DNA from: Lepidodermella squamata
Lineage: Eukaryota > Gastrotricha
NCBI GenBank assembly: GCA_047495785.1
Contig: JBLDXI010000006.1
Location: 62,001-126,000, forward strand
Reading direction: 5' to 3'
Length of the DNA: 64,000 nucleotides
The notes beneath the pieces are model-generated. The model was given only the letters and a program-made list of their open reading frames with translations. It was not told the DNA's origin and made no database searches. Within the stretch, counting starts at the first letter, position 1; every line of letters begins with the position of its first letter. Shown here in pieces: positions 22,820 to 34,927 of the stretch. The position numbers and the translations under genes are program-made.

Positions 22820-24270
22820 TTATTTCATAATGAATTTTTTGAAATACAGCAGACCACTCAGTTTTTCAATGATTTCTGTTATATTCTCGGATATTTCCGT
22901 TACGTGAATGTCAAGGCCAAGCAATTGCAAAGCGGCTCGAATTCGATCGTCACGGTCCTTATCGGCGTGGTCGCTTTTGAGCAGTTCATCGACGGTTATC
23001 AATTCGTCCTGAAGCTTCTGAGCAGCAGCTTTATCGTCAGATTCGGCGTATTTTTGTAGGGTGCACAACTCACGCGGCAAGACATTCGCCATTGGACTGA
23101 TAATTCCACTTGCTCCTTGAAAAAATTTGAAAAATGAATAGATTGATAGTTTAAACAACAAACTTCGAAATGGAAAAATTTGATTTTAATTAAAAAAAAT
23201 TCTAGTTAAAAAATTCAACATTTAAATAATTTGAAAGTAACTTGAAAATATAAAAAATTGAAAAATAATTGATGAATTTTAATATTTTTTTTACCTGATT
23301 TCAAGCATGGTAGAAATTGCGAAGCAGATGATGTTAAAATTCGAAACGGTGTCACTCGGCTTGCCATTGATTTTGTCCCACTTCCGATATCGGAAATATG
23401 CGCCAGAACAGGTTTCTCCAAAATCCCGGCTATGTTTTTGTGCTCAGCCAGATGAATGACAGTTTTCACCGTTAGACGCGGCGCTGGGTGCTTTTCGGCA
23501 TCCGCAAATTTCGCCTCGGCGTTATCGATTATCAACGGAATTCGGCTGTGAGAAGCGACCTGGTTATTTTTGAAATAATAAACAAATGGTTTTGAAAAAT
23601 TGGAAAAATATTTAGGTCACCTTGTGAAAATGATAAACCAGTTCGTCCTCGGTGTAATCTTTAACCATGGACGTGACCAAGACTGCATCGGCACCGGCCG
23701 ACGACGCGTTATTCATAGCCTCGATTTCATCAGGAACAGCTTTTAAATAAATTTAAAATAATTTAAAAAAGTTCACACAAATATTGGATAAGCACACACC
23801 CTATTATAGAAATTCAAGCACTAAAATTTGGCAAATGTCAAAAAATTAAAAAAGAAATTAGCTTTTTATAATATTTCAAGTCACAGGGTTACATGGTTAC
23901 CCACCCAAAGGACTCAATAATAGAAAAATCGGAAAATATCGTAATAATTACCGGCTATTAAAACTCGTTTATTGCCAACAGTTTTGCGGACACCGTCGAG
24001 AAATTTGAAAATTTCACTGCTGTTATCGGCAATAACAGGCGGCGGTTCGACGATGAAACCGGCGATCGGCGATTTGTCGAGATGCCGCAACAGCTTGCAA
24101 TACCGATCGACGTCGATTGAACCGTCCGTGTTGAAACTTGGCTGGATGAGGCGCGGGAAGACGCCGGCGGCTTTGAACGCTTCGAGTTGGTACGACTCGG
24201 CGTAGTTTGACAACAGCCGGCGGCAGAGGAACACGCCGGTTTTACTAGCAAAGAATCGCTGAATATTCAT
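22820..24270 (-). CDS. DapA/HOGA-fold aldolase-like protein, catalytic residues not conserved (332 aa)
   Basis: Four exons, 24270-23952, 23739-23621, 23559-23295 and 23115-22820, sum to 999 nt (332 aa), the usual length of the dihydrodipicolinate synthase / 4-hydroxy-2-oxoglutarate aldolase family. The barrel order is visible: GVFPRLIQPSFNTDGSIDVD, then SAGADAVLVTS, then RIPLIIDN, then ITSSASQ-like ILTSSASQFLPCLKSGASG and ISPMANVLP. The Schiff-base lysine region (usually G.KDSSGD) reads AGILEKPV, and the YNVP/YSVP tyrosine is replaced in LIIDNAEA. Mitochondrial HOGA1 cleaves 4-hydroxy-2-oxoglutarate. This protein probably does not, or uses a displaced lysine. The basic start (MNIQRFFASKTGVFLCRRLL) could be a mitochondrial presequence. 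Confidence 0.7.
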
Positions 24271-25372
24271 AATTTCAGAGGGGAAAAATTATTAATTTGA
24301 AAATTGAGAATACTCAAATGATTACATTCAGATCATTCCTTTGTGCGTCACTTTTATATTGTTGCGTGTCGAAAAAAGGCCGGAACTTTCCACTGAATGT
24401 TACGTAGGAACTGAAAGTAACACTGAAAAATCTCGTGCGAAAAATGGGCGAATAAAATTGGAAATTACTGGATACCTAATGATTTGAAAAAAATCATAAA
24501 TTCAAATTATTTTAAATTTTAAATTTTCATAATTTAATTAAAATTAACCTGTCTCTGATTCTGCACCGAAAAATTCAGGAAGCAAAAAATCGATTTTTCG
24601 ATTGGTCGAACTTCGATTGGAAAAAGCGATTGGTGTTGAACTTTGAAGAGCACCTTCGGTTTTTTATTTTTATATAATAATCATGGTGCAGATACCACCA
24701 GCGTAGTTCTTCTGTTTCCTTGTTTTCAAAGCAAAACCGCGTTTTCCAAGTCCGCCTAGCAAATATTACGCCCAAAATAACAGCTGATACAAACGACCTC
24801 TGCTCTTAACAATTATTACCTTCAAACTTTTCGAATTTTAAATTCTCAACTTGTGCGGAGATTCTACTTTCTTTCCTTTCATTTAACTTTTTGAAAATTG
24901 ATGCGAATTTTCCCAGCCACTTGATGAATCATCAAAAAATCCATGAATAATAAATGACTGGCATAGTACTATATTTGTATACCCTGTACTACTACAACAA
25001 ATGTATTTGCCGTAACTCTTTTTTTCCTATATAATATCGCTATACCGGCTAATAAAAACAGTATGTACAGACAGCATCTGCTGTGATGATTCATCCATTA
25101 CCCTCAAGGGTTATGTGATAAAAAAAATAAAGCCTTATCTTGCTTTAGACTCATTGCACAGAATTTTCTTTTATTGCTACACTGGAGGAGAATATTTAAC
25201 CCTTGAATAATATTACCAGCTAATTTACTCTCATTTTCGTACTCGGATTTTTTTTGAGAAAATACCGAAAAATTACCAAATATTCAACAAATTTCAAAAT
25301 TATTTTCAAAATTCTAAGAAATTCTCAAATATTTTATTCAATTTTCTAGATAATTTTTAATAAATTTGAAAA
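24271..25372. other. Intergenic DNA between divergent genes
   Basis: No supported gene; the stretch holds the promoters of the aldolase-like and DUF4419 genes, which are transcribed apart. Confidence 0.5.
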
Positions 25373-26374
25373 ATGGTCATTGAAGCCGTAATCGATCCGA
25401 AACTCGAAGAGGTGGACGCTTCCCAGTTTCAGTCCAGCCCTGGCGATGAAAACTGGGAGTACAAACAGGTGATCGATCACATCGAAAGCATGCACGGCGG
25501 CGAGGGCGACGAAGCGGCGCGGGCAAAGTGGCAACTCTACGAAAGCTCAATCCCCGAGAACTCGCCATCGATGCACGACAACCTAGCTGGCTACATTGAA
25601 AAATGCTGGGCCAGCCACGCCGGCATCGTCTTCCGGCCCGATCTCTTCTATTTCACGGTTTTCAACGAAATCGCGCAGTACGTTATCAAAAACCACGAAG
25701 AATGTCGGTCGATTTTCACGGACAAGCCGTATAAACAGCAGATTGTCATTGTTCAAGACACGGCCAAGTGCATTGATTTCGAGAAATTAACCGCGGCGCT
25801 GCGCGAGAGAATTCCGAGTTCGATCGAGAAATTGCTGCCCGATTTTACGACTGACACTGAAATGTCCCGAGAAGCTCGTTTGGCCGCCTTCGCTGAGGCC
25901 GCCTCGCCCTACTATATGTACTTCACCACCCTTTGCGGGATTAAAAAGGTCCGGCTTGAAGGTACTCTTGAAGACTGGACCAAAATTGAATCCGCCCTGA
26001 AAAACTGGGCCGATTTGCTGCCAGGTGCTGAGATTAAAAAATATTTGAAAACCACGCTGGAAATTTGCGAGAAAATTGCCGGCCAAGTTCGAGCCGGTAA
26101 GCTAGACACGCAGTTTTGGTCGAAGATTTTCTGGGACGAGCACTGCGGTTCTGGGCACCCTGAGTACTGCGGTTGGCTGATTGATTTGTGCAACAAGCCG
26201 CAGCGATCGTCGCCGTTTGACTTGCGGGGTCACGTGACCAGTGTCGAGTGGCAGGTCATTGGCGGGGATGAGAAGAAATTCATTGTCCATCACGGGCTGT
26301 TTTCGTCGACGCTGGATAGCAACAAGTTCCTGGTTCCAGCATATTCGCGCATCATTTTCACTGAGAAAAAGTGA
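25373..26374 (+). CDS. DUF4419 family protein (333 aa)
   Basis: A single intronless frame in GC-rich, clearly coding sequence. The order of blocks fits the DUF4419 family of animals, fungi and protists: AHAGIVFRPDLFYFTVFNEI-type opening (here SHAGIVFRPDLFYFTVFNEI), then TTLCGIKKVRLEGTLEDW, an aromatic-rich W..I...L..W region, WSKIF, and a Gly-Trp block near CGWLIDL. The C-terminus includes FFSSTLDSN-like HGLFSSTLDSN. The molecular function of DUF4419 is not established. No signal peptide or membrane segment is seen, so a cytosolic location is likely. The gene ends TGA at 26374 and an AATAAA-like site (AAAAAATAAATAAG) follows about 90 bp downstream. Confidence 0.8.
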   Translation: MVIEAVIDPKLEEVDASQFQSSPGDENWEYKQVIDHIESMHGGEGDEAARAKWQLYESSIPENSPSMHDNLAGYIEKCWASHAGIVFRPDLFYFTVFNEIAQYVIKNHEECRSIFTDKPYKQQIVIVQDTAKCIDFEKLTAALRERIPSSIEKLLPDFTTDTEMSREARLAAFAEAASPYYMYFTTLCGIKKVRLEGTLEDWTKIESALKNWADLLPGAEIKKYLKTTLEICEKIAGQVRAGKLDTQFWSKIFWDEHCGSGHPEYCGWLIDLCNKPQRSSPFDLRGHVTSVEWQVIGGDEKKFIVHHGLFSSTLDSNKFLVPAYSRIIFTEKK

Positions 26375-26529
26375 TATAGGATAACGACTACTTGATCGCT
26401 TCAATTTTCTAATCAAGCTTCGGAATATATTACCAAATTACTAGAGCGCTTGTTGGCTTTAAAAAATAAATAAGCACTTGAAACCATGTTTGTGTTTAGG
26501 ATTATTGAAGAAAACGGGTCTATTTTTCA

Positions 26530-26775
26530 AATTAAACCTACAGAGAGAATATTCCGTGGAAAACCCGGAAAACCCCAATGGTAACTGGTTCGGTAATTTG
26601 CGGTATTTTACCCGGTTTGACGAAATTTCTTCGGAATTTCTTTATACTATTAGCAAGTAACATAATTTATTAGTATTCTCGTTATGTTTTTGAATTTTCT
26701 AAACTTTTTCTGGCCATGAGATGTGAATTCGTTTCTTTACTTTTCGTTACTTATGGGACACGCTCTATTATACGT
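26530..26775. mobile_element. Partial copy of the 5667-6134 MITE family
   Basis: Reverse-oriented relative to the first copy and sharing about 250 bp at moderate identity. One end (TATGGGACACGCT near 26753) matches the terminal repeat; the other end is not preserved. Confidence 0.5.
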
Positions 26776-27057
26776 AGCTTGAATCCAGAAAGGTTTTAAC
26801 GAAGTAATGTACAAAGCATTTATATAACATTTATAGCAGTCATTAAATATTAAGCAAGACGTAATGGGGTGTCACATAAATTTGTCTAATTATTCCATTG
26901 AAAATAAATTAACAGGAAAGACAAAACGATTGTTTATAAATAAATAAGGAGTGCGCGTGTAACCGATCGATGAATGTATGCTGGAATGTTGATTAGTCCG
27001 TCCAGAGGGACTAATTAAAGGTCGGGGCTTAGAAGTTGTACACTGCCTGTTCATTCC
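26776..27057. other. Intergenic DNA
   Basis: AT-rich spacer; nothing recognised. Confidence 0.4.
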
Positions 27058-29427
27058 TCAAGAGTTCGGGGCCACAAGGTCCCGATTTCCACGGCCAAAT
27101 TTCGAAAATAACTCATCAATGGTGGGCCATTGTAGAATGAAAATTAATGACTGTGACGTAGCCAGTGTAAAAGCTGACAGAGTTCCGAACAAGCCATTCG
27201 GCGAACTAGCGAACACTGAGTAAGCAAATGTGCACAGCAGGAGGGAAGAAAAGGTGAAGAACAGAGCGATTGCCGTACATCGCGTTTCTTTTTTTAGCGT
27301 CAAATGTTGACGGCTTGGCTTGGCGGCAGTTGCTGGGTTGAACCTATTTGGATGTATCTTACCGGATGAAATTCTTGCCAAGTCAGACCTTGTGCTCCCT
27401 CCTCGTTTTCGAGTCGAGCTTACCGCTAAGCTTAGAGCGATCCCGAGCAGGAGGCCTTGCAATACAAGGAGAACTATCGGCGCTTTGGAAACAGCGTTTT
27501 CGTTAAGAAAAGAGCATGTGTAGATGAGCTCGGTCCACACTGTATCGCTCTCCGCTTCGTAAAATGAGTTCGATGACGTGGAAGCTATTGGCTTCGATTC
27601 TCCGAGGTACCAAGCTAGAACTAAGCAAACATCCACCACCACAACTACAGCTATAGCTCTGATAAGAACATTTCGATGTCTAGCATTTTCGACAAAGCGA
27701 TGTAGCCACAGCTTCGCGCCAATCGCTGATGTTAAAACGCCGAAACCGATTATCGTTAGTGGCCCAACAGCTAAGCAGAAGATGCCAAGCTTTTGTAGAT
27801 TGGAACCTTCAATTGGATGGAACAAAACTGCAGAAGCCATCAGGGTCGAACCTAGGCAGGTGATGAAATCGAACACGTTCGACGTTTTCAGTATGTACCC
27901 CAGTAGTTGTAGCAGCCATTTGGCAGATATGGTAATAACGGTTGCGGAAATCAAGCCGCTGACAGTATGTTCCCGGACGACATTCTCATGGTGAGCGAGC
28001 AAGGGTTCGGTGCGAAGCACTGATCCTTTGTGCCATCGCAATGGCGTTATTTTCTCGAAGTACTTCTCAGGGTCGGAAATGCTGCGATTCCTTGCGATAA
28101 GAACGGCACTACGGGCGCCCTGATACAGCTGTTCAACTGTAATAGGAGGGTTTATCGATTCATCCTCTCCTGGTAGAAATGCTGCTTTTCCAAGCAATCC
28201 AGTTGCTTCTACGTTCACTGTCCTTTGTCGTATGAGTTCGGTTAATTCAAATTTCCTACGCCTGTCCATGATTATTTCTTTCAGACTATCGTTTCGTTTG
28301 TTAAGTTCGAGCTCGGCGTTGTGAAGAATTCTTGCACCAATAACTACGTCATCGAAGCACATCATTCGCCAAGAGAACGTAGGGTCATTCTCGAAATTCG
28401 GAACCTTCAACGACAAGTATTCATCTAGCTGCCTGGCGGTTATACCAATCTGACTTTTGAAGTTCTTAGACTGAGAGGTTGCAAGAAAGTCCGGCCCTAT
28501 GTACAGCGTGTATTCAGCGAATTCCTGGACCATTTTCCGTGTGCAGCCAGGTGGGAGAATTCCGTTGACTACGTCAATCCATGAATTGAAAATCCAAACT
28601 ACGTTGCGTCCCCACAGGCCTTTTCGATAGGCCTCACATGCCATAGCTGGACAAAAGTTGACGTAGCAGTTGCCGTAGATGACTCGAACATCAGCAGACT
28701 TCAGTCTGGCTAGAGATTCCCGCACCCCCGCGTCGTCCATGTAAAATTCCTCCGCAGCGACTTTTTTCCCAGCTCCGAGAATAGCCTTCGCGAAATAGAT
28801 CGCGTCATCATAAGTTGTCTGGACAGCATCAGCCAGGTATCCCATGCGATTCCAACCCAAATAAAGCATCAGCTTAGCTCTAAATTTCTCGACCTCGACA
28901 AAAGATGGTGCGAAACGGTAGAAATTCGGGTACAGCTTTCGATTTGTAAACTGAGGTTCGGTGCATCCAATCACGACATTGATGAATCCGTAGTGTTGGG
29001 GCAACCTAGCGGCTGTTTTACAGGCTGGCGAGCAGATTCCACCGAGATAGAGAGGCGGAACGTAAGCCTCTCCGTTGAATTTTTCTCTTAATGGCAACGT
29101 CAAGTTGCCGTAGACTCGCGAGCTGTTAACGACCGGCTCTAGGTTTTCGTAGAATTTCAGCGCCATTTCTTGAGCTGCAATGGCCAAACACTGGTCATCG
29201 CCCATGTCGATTTGCAGCTTGTAATTTGGTAGAATATCGGGGCTTGAATTTATTGCCTCCAGGACAAGTGTTACAGCCTCAGTGCACATTGGACCCATGC
29301 TATTGACTGGGCCACCAATCGGAGCACTCATTGGGACTTTCAAGGTGAAAGGCTTCTGTGCGCAGGAAATCATTGGAATCGTCGCCAAAATTGCAGTGAC
29401 CCACCACATTTGTTGTAGGGAAATCAC
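27058..29427 (-). CDS. GABA-B-like class C GPCR, copy A (789 aa, intronless)
   Basis: A signal peptide is followed by a periplasmic-binding-protein-like Venus-flytrap domain (about residues 24-440). This contains the class C hallmark AINSSPDILPNYKLQIDMGDD, the GABA-B type (N.NPDILP.Y.L). A seven-helix region (about 485-780) includes WLLQLLGYILKTSN, CLGSTLMASAVLF and VVVDVCLVLAWYLGESKP. There is no cysteine-rich domain between them, as expected for GABA-B receptors. Such receptors are G-protein-coupled and usually act as heterodimers. The native ligand is unknown and need not be GABA. The gene has no introns, unlike its relative at 61826. It is head to head with the LamG gene at 30152 (725 bp apart), so a shared promoter region is possible. 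Confidence 0.85.
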   Translation of the reverse strand: MISLQQMWWVTAILATIPMISCAQKPFTLKVPMSAPIGGPVNSMGPMCTEAVTLVLEAINSSPDILPNYKLQIDMGDDQCLAIAAQEMALKFYENLEPVVNSSRVYGNLTLPLREKFNGEAYVPPLYLGGICSPACKTAARLPQHYGFINVVIGCTEPQFTNRKLYPNFYRFAPSFVEVEKFRAKLMLYLGWNRMGYLADAVQTTYDDAIYFAKAILGAGKKVAAEEFYMDDAGVRESLARLKSADVRVIYGNCYVNFCPAMACEAYRKGLWGRNVVWIFNSWIDVVNGILPPGCTRKMVQEFAEYTLYIGPDFLATSQSKNFKSQIGITARQLDEYLSLKVPNFENDPTFSWRMMCFDDVVIGARILHNAELELNKRNDSLKEIIMDRRRKFELTELIRQRTVNVEATGLLGKAAFLPGEDESINPPITVEQLYQGARSAVLIARNRSISDPEKYFEKITPLRWHKGSVLRTEPLLAHHENVVREHTVSGLISATVITISAKWLLQLLGYILKTSNVFDFITCLGSTLMASAVLFHPIEGSNLQKLGIFCLAVGPLTIIGFGVLTSAIGAKLWLHRFVENARHRNVLIRAIAVVVVVDVCLVLAWYLGESKPIASTSSNSFYEAESDTVWTELIYTCSFLNENAVSKAPIVLLVLQGLLLGIALSLAVSSTRKRGGSTRSDLARISSGKIHPNRFNPATAAKPSRQHLTLKKETRCTAIALFFTFSSLLLCTFAYSVFASSPNGLFGTLSAFTLATSQSLIFILQWPTIDELFSKFGRGNRDLVAPNS

Positions 29428-30151
29428 TTTGGCAAAGCTTGCTGTAAGGGCTTCTATGCTATTTCAGAAAGTATCTGGCTAGACATATGGTCTGTATTAG
29501 GTTTAATGCATCTTAATCTTAATCTTAAGTGACTTGATGGAAGTTGACGTGACTTTTCCTCTCATTTGAGGATGTAACTAGCTACTTATCACTGGACACA
29601 CGCCATTCTCGTGACCAGATCGATTTCATAGAAAATCATGCGGGCTAAAAGTATAAACACAGACGCTTATGGTATTTGACGTATATCGTGACCACATTTA
29701 TTGGGAGTTGAGAGCTAATTGAGGTTTGTTTTATTTTATTTGTTAATGCTGGTGTATTAAAGCGATCTGCTGGAAATCTTTGATGATCTCCTAAAAAGAA
29801 CTTCCTAAAATGATTTTGCATCATTTACCTATATCAAACTGTTCCCGGCTTGTTTTGAATTCTAAACAAAAAACCTGTTTGGAAAACTGTCGTCTATCGC
29901 GCATATGTTTTATCAAGGACGAAAGTTAATAAAACTGCAATCACAGGCGGATAAACTGATTTTTTATTAAAACTGCAAAGAAAACATAATCGCAGGTTCA
30001 TAATCACGCACTATTAATCTCGAAGTTCAATAATAAAGCCATCAAGACGCTTGGGGTACGAAGAGCGTATATTTTTGTGTAAGAATAATCTTGAGTTTGC
30101 GTATAATTTATCTTCTCCATCTTCTCCTAAAAACTAGAGATAACTAGAGAG
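29428..30151. other. Bidirectional intergenic region
   Basis: Lies between the starts of the class C GPCR and the LamG gene. No gene; likely holds both promoters. Confidence 0.5.
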
Positions 30152-32981
30152 ATGCACATTCTCCTCATTATGCTACCCATCATGGACAATGTCTCAGGAT
30201 TCGGCCCGCCTTTACTATTGGTGCCTTACAATCGACAATATGGCACAACCAATATTGTGAATGGGTCGAAAACGCTAATAATATATGAAAGTCATGCTTC
30301 CTCAGCTGGCGTTATGCCACAAGCAGGTCCATTCGGTTACTTCGACAGCGCCTACACCGTCTCGCTAGGGGGGTCGTTGTCCACTTATTATTTAGAAGTT
30401 CACTCCTTCGAAAAACGCCAGCGAACAATTTCGACGTTCTTCTTCACATACGCCTCATCAGACCGACTGGCGAGAGGGATCGTCGAGTTTCGAGAGATGG
30501 AGTTCATAATTCGCGTCAGGTTTCAAGTTGCCAATTCTAGCGTTAACATAAGCGCACACAAGCCATACGATGGTTTCCACTCGTTGCAACCCATATCGAT
30601 GACTGTTGATAACGCATGGCAGCCGAGAAAATGGCACTTTATAGCTGTTGTCAGCCACAACGAATCACATTTTTCGGTATTTATGGGTGTCGAGCCGGCT
30701 TACGAACTCGTCAAGCTGGCAACTCTTGATGCAAGTGCTTTCAACGATCCTCAAAATAAGCCTATGCCATACTACATTCTGAAAATCGGTTTTATAGTAT
30801 GGGATATTGTAGTAAGCTTTGGTGTCACTTTCGCACATTCGCTGAACGATGACATTTTTTCAGGGAAAATTGGACACTCATAACGGAGCAACAGAAGGAT
30901 TCTCTTGCTTAGTGACCTACAATACGTCACTGACCCATCAGCAATTGACTTCAATCATCGATGGTTGTCGTGGTCTAAATGAAGAACTAATTTCAAAGCA
31001 AATAGGTCTCGTTTTAAAATTTTTTCAAGCTCTCGTATTCAATGATACTCAATGCAGTTGAAATTGTTGGGAAAATGGTGTATCAAGGCCTCGATTGGCC
31101 GCGAGCAGAAAAGCGTCGAGCAATCAAAGATCACGTGAGACAAATTTATTGACAACTTCAAGCCCTGGACCCCTAACCTAAAGATATTTTACTATTTTCA
31201 GTTGAACGAGATCTTGGGGAACATCTCTTACGGCCCACCGGATTCTTTCATAGCGAAACTTGAGAAGGGCATAGGCAATACCATCATTGCAACGTTTACG
31301 AGCATTATCCAACGAGCATATCCTTTTAATGCTAACCGCAGCGAAGAAAGTGTCTTGGAAGAATTAAGTGATTTAATTGCGAATAAAAACATCACGCTTT
31401 CATCGGCAACGCAAGGTGAGCTATAGAAGATGACCTGAAAATGCGGTTATTCGAAGTTTTAACTTGTAGCGGTGCCAATGCCAAGATCTTTCTCGTTGTT
31501 GGGCTTTTGGCCTATTGCATTGTACCATGGCTTTTACGATTTGGGCCCTCGTCGCCTGACGAGCAAGCCTTTGATCGAACAGCCTTCTTTTCCCAAGCAT
31601 GGCATTTTTGATTTCGCGGGCGTGTGGTTCAGCAGCCAAGTTTTCAAAGTTGACGATTTCGAGATCCCAATGCGATCTACCTCGGGTTTTACTGTATCCT
31701 TCTTCTACCTTTATGACCAATCTTTCCCCGGTATGAGGGGGATTGTCGAATTTCATCCGCACTCGGTCGTTTTCGGATATCAGGATCCTGGTGCTTTAGT
31801 TATCGAACTACCAGGCTGTATCATAGTAGCACCAGGTATATTCCCCAGATCGGAGTGGACTTTTGTAGGATTCGTGTTCTCCGCAGAGCCAAACACGCCG
31901 TGGCTAACAATTTTCAACAATTTCACAGCTATATTCGTTGTTGGAAAGCCGCCAAGCAACGATTTGGCGAAAACTTGGTGGTCTAAATCATCAGGATTCA
32001 CTGTTGGCTCATCGAACTGGACAGCAATGCCTCATGCGATAGCCGCGCTTTCAATTTATGACGGCAAGCTAGCGAGAGATGAGCTGTTCGCCGTTCAAGA
32101 TGCAATGCGTTACACCATATCGCGAGAAACATGCGGTATTTCCTCGAAATTATCGGAGACACCAGTGTCGCCTGTACAAAAACCAACATTTGCTGATAGT
32201 GGTCTATTCCCGTTTATTACAATCTCCAAAGGACAGTGTATATTCTCGTTGCTGACTGATAGAATTGTTATAACGAGCTATTCTTGCCGGGAAATGCTTA
32301 CGTCAAATTTTACTGGCAAGATCTCAAATGGACTCGTTATAGCACAGTTCGAAAAACCATACCCCAACATGAACGTTTGCCTACCGACATGCTGCAATGA
32401 AAAGATCTTGTGGAATGGTGACGCTTATATTGTTGGGCTTCGGGGGTCCAACTTTCTGGCATTACGCTACATTTCTGGAATACTAGTATCTCAATCCAAG
32501 TGTCATCGAAAAAATATCAGCGAGTCACAGCAATCAGACGGACCATTTCTATGCTTTCAAACGAAGCACGAACCCCTCTCACCCTGCGATTTACTCCCAG
32601 GTTCGGCTTTGCTGCTGACCATCGATAGCGACAATGCAACCCAGCTTGGAAGGAGATTTGTTCTCGTAATAGGAATCCTGAAAATCAACCTGCATCTATT
32701 TTTGATATTCTGTGTAGGCCGGCCTATACCTCGATGATCTCAGCGAAACTTGCGATTCAGGACCTCCCATCAAATTCAGGAACACTTTCTGGATGAGTGA
32801 ATGGATAAAAACTACTGCTGGCTGCCTCAATGTTCCGGCAAATCAGCCGTGCCCCTACATCTACGAGTGGGAAAACGTAACTGAAACTTTCACCACTGGA
32901 GCTGTTGTTGAAGAGAAAATACCGGTATCTGAAACAACAACACCGAGTTACGATCAACAAAGCTACACAGGTTTCTACTGA
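30152..32981 (+). CDS. LamG-like secreted protein, copy 2 (826 aa, intact)
   Basis: Five exons, 30152-30811, 30864-31010, 31202-31415, 31470-32665 and 32718-32981, sum to 827 codons. After a hydrophobic start come two LamG/concanavalin-like modules. The first is in exon 1 (LLLVPYNRQYGT ... RKWHFIAVVSHNESHFSVF). The second begins in exon 4 with LLGFWPIALYHGFYDLG and includes SGFTVSFFYLYDQ and SEWTFVGFVFS. The second half of exon 4 and exon 5 form a cysteine-containing domain (CLPTCCNEKILWNGD, then FWMSEWIKTTAGCL) that could be a diverged C-type-lectin-like domain. No membrane anchor is seen at the C-terminus, so secretion is likely. The module order LIGFWPL/LLGFWPI is shared with the LamG-channel fusion at 48-50.8 kb. 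Confidence 0.7.
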
Positions 32982-34146
32982 TTTTTTATCATTGGCGGAT
33001 TTAAGGACAAATCGTCGTCGGCGCGTCAAAATCCCACTCGCGATCCTGAACTTCATTCGCGAAATTCTTGCTTATAATAATTCCGAATCAAATGAAAAAT
33101 ATTCAGAAATGATTAAAATAAAATAAAGAAATTTTTAAATATATGTTTTTTCATTTAATTGACCTTCACATTATTTTTGCGGGGTTTGCAGCCCGACGGT
33201 TTGGCGGTTTGGCGGTTTTCGGCATAAACCTTAACCTGTCCGCTGTTCGCTGTTGTTAGAAGTTGTTGCTGTTACCTTCTTGAGCATTTTGCTACGACAT
33301 GACAGTCGCTTAAAGGCCAGATAAGCTATCTCGTAGTGAAAATTGCTGTTTCGAGTTAATGATTACTAACATCTTGCCTTGGCCGATGGATGGAAGCAGC
33401 ATTTTGATAGCGCTTGGTTCAGATATCGTTCATCTCGCTTGATCAATACTGAAGTGCTTTTTGTCCAAGTAGCTACGTGTCAGCGATTATACTAAACGCT
33501 TGTTTCTCAGCCTGGGAATGTCTTCAATTGCTGGTATCACTAATATCGGCTTTTGCGCCCAAGCTTGGCCATCAGCATTATCACCATTGTCATTGTTTAA
33601 TTGGTTTTGCTTCAATAAAGGCAAACCAGCTTGCAGAAGTCTGAGCTAGGAAGTGTTAATGGCTGCGGGCATTTTGTTTTTCATCTAGCAAAGCCAGGGT
33701 GATAGACTGCTGCTATTAGAAACTTGAATACTCAATTAACCTGTATGGCATCTATCATGCGTTTCAACTTGATTCTTTCAATGTTCTGTAATACTGCTTC
33801 TCCATTAACCTTCTCAATGACCAGAGTCAACTATCAACTATCAACAGTTAGTGATAGTTGAATGTCATTTGAACTCAATCTAAAACCAGGTTTAACTGAT
33901 CAAAATCTTGTTTTGCTTGGAAGAAGACTTGATCTCACTTAGATCCACAAAGATTGGTGCGCATTGTTGTCTTTCTTGATGAACAATGACTTACTCGCGA
34001 GACTTATTGCCATCAACCGGAATGGAATCTGCATCGTTATGATTGAAGAGTATGGATTTTCAATGGGGTCCTGTTGCCTTGTCCCTAAACCCTGCTCCTT
34101 GCGTTGATTAAATCATTTTTATTAATATTGAAAATCAAATATTTAG
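32982..34146. other. Intergenic DNA
   Basis: No supported gene. A short palindromic stretch of TATCAACTATCAAC/GATAGTTG occurs near 33830-33860. Confidence 0.45.
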
Positions 34147-34927
34147 ATGAACGCGTTTAAACCACTGTGTTTAATTGTTTTATTCTTCGGCGCCGTCTCG
34201 GCGGCCGTGTTTTGTATTGATAAAACAGGTTATTTCATTCCGTTACTTCTCCACAAATGTTAATCTATATCGGTTTTTAGAGGAGAACCTGGCCGCCTGT
34301 GCTGTGGGCGAGGGCCCTTGTGGGCCTTGGTGCCTAACTGCTTCTGCAACCACTGCACCTAGTGCAACTACTGCTGCAACCACTGTACGTAGTGAAACTA
34401 CTTCTGCAACGCATGAATTCACGGGATTCGCCGGATTCAGTATGTTTACTTTCTTAACGGTCGAATTCGAATTTATTTGGAATGTATCAATTATAGAGAT
34501 CCGACATGATTTGGTCGATTTGGTCGAGCTCCTCCTGACCGCCGTCTCCCTGTTAATTTTTGGATTCGCAATTGTCATCGGCGCCATCACCGGCGTAAAA
34601 GCCTGGTGGGACGGGCGGCGAGCGGCGGGCCAGCTTGTTGCCGCCGCAACTTCGGGAGCACTGCAGGCAGTCGAGGCGGTCCAACCACTCATCGAACGAA
34701 TCTCTATTCCTGTCGAGGCGATCGCTGCCATGCAGCCCCAGCTGGAACGTGTCCTGTCTACACAGCCTAAGTTGAACAAAGAGCTCTCCAGTCTGCTTCG
34801 AAGCCAGGTCAACCACGGCGGCAGTACGCCCCACCTCCGTGGCAGAACGGAAGTTCTTTCGGTCCCGCTGCTTGACCAATCTCGCTCTTCTAGAAGCGGC
34901 TGGAAAATAGTAAGCTTTATTGCCTAG
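34147..34927 (+). CDS. Small mucin-like type I membrane protein (242 aa)
   Basis: Two exons, 34147-34228 and 34281-34927, are joined by a 52-bp GT-AG intron; together they total 243 codons. The first exon gives a signal peptide (MNAFKPLCLIVLFFGAVSAA). The second starts with a short Cys-containing part (CAVGEGPCGPWC), then a Thr/Ala/Ser-rich O-glycosylation-type stalk, then a membrane helix (LLLTAVSLLIFGFAIVIGAI) and a cytoplasmic helical tail. The family is unknown. A possible donor near the end (AAAATA|GTAAGC) could allow extra 3' exons into the repetitive stretch downstream. Confidence 0.5.
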
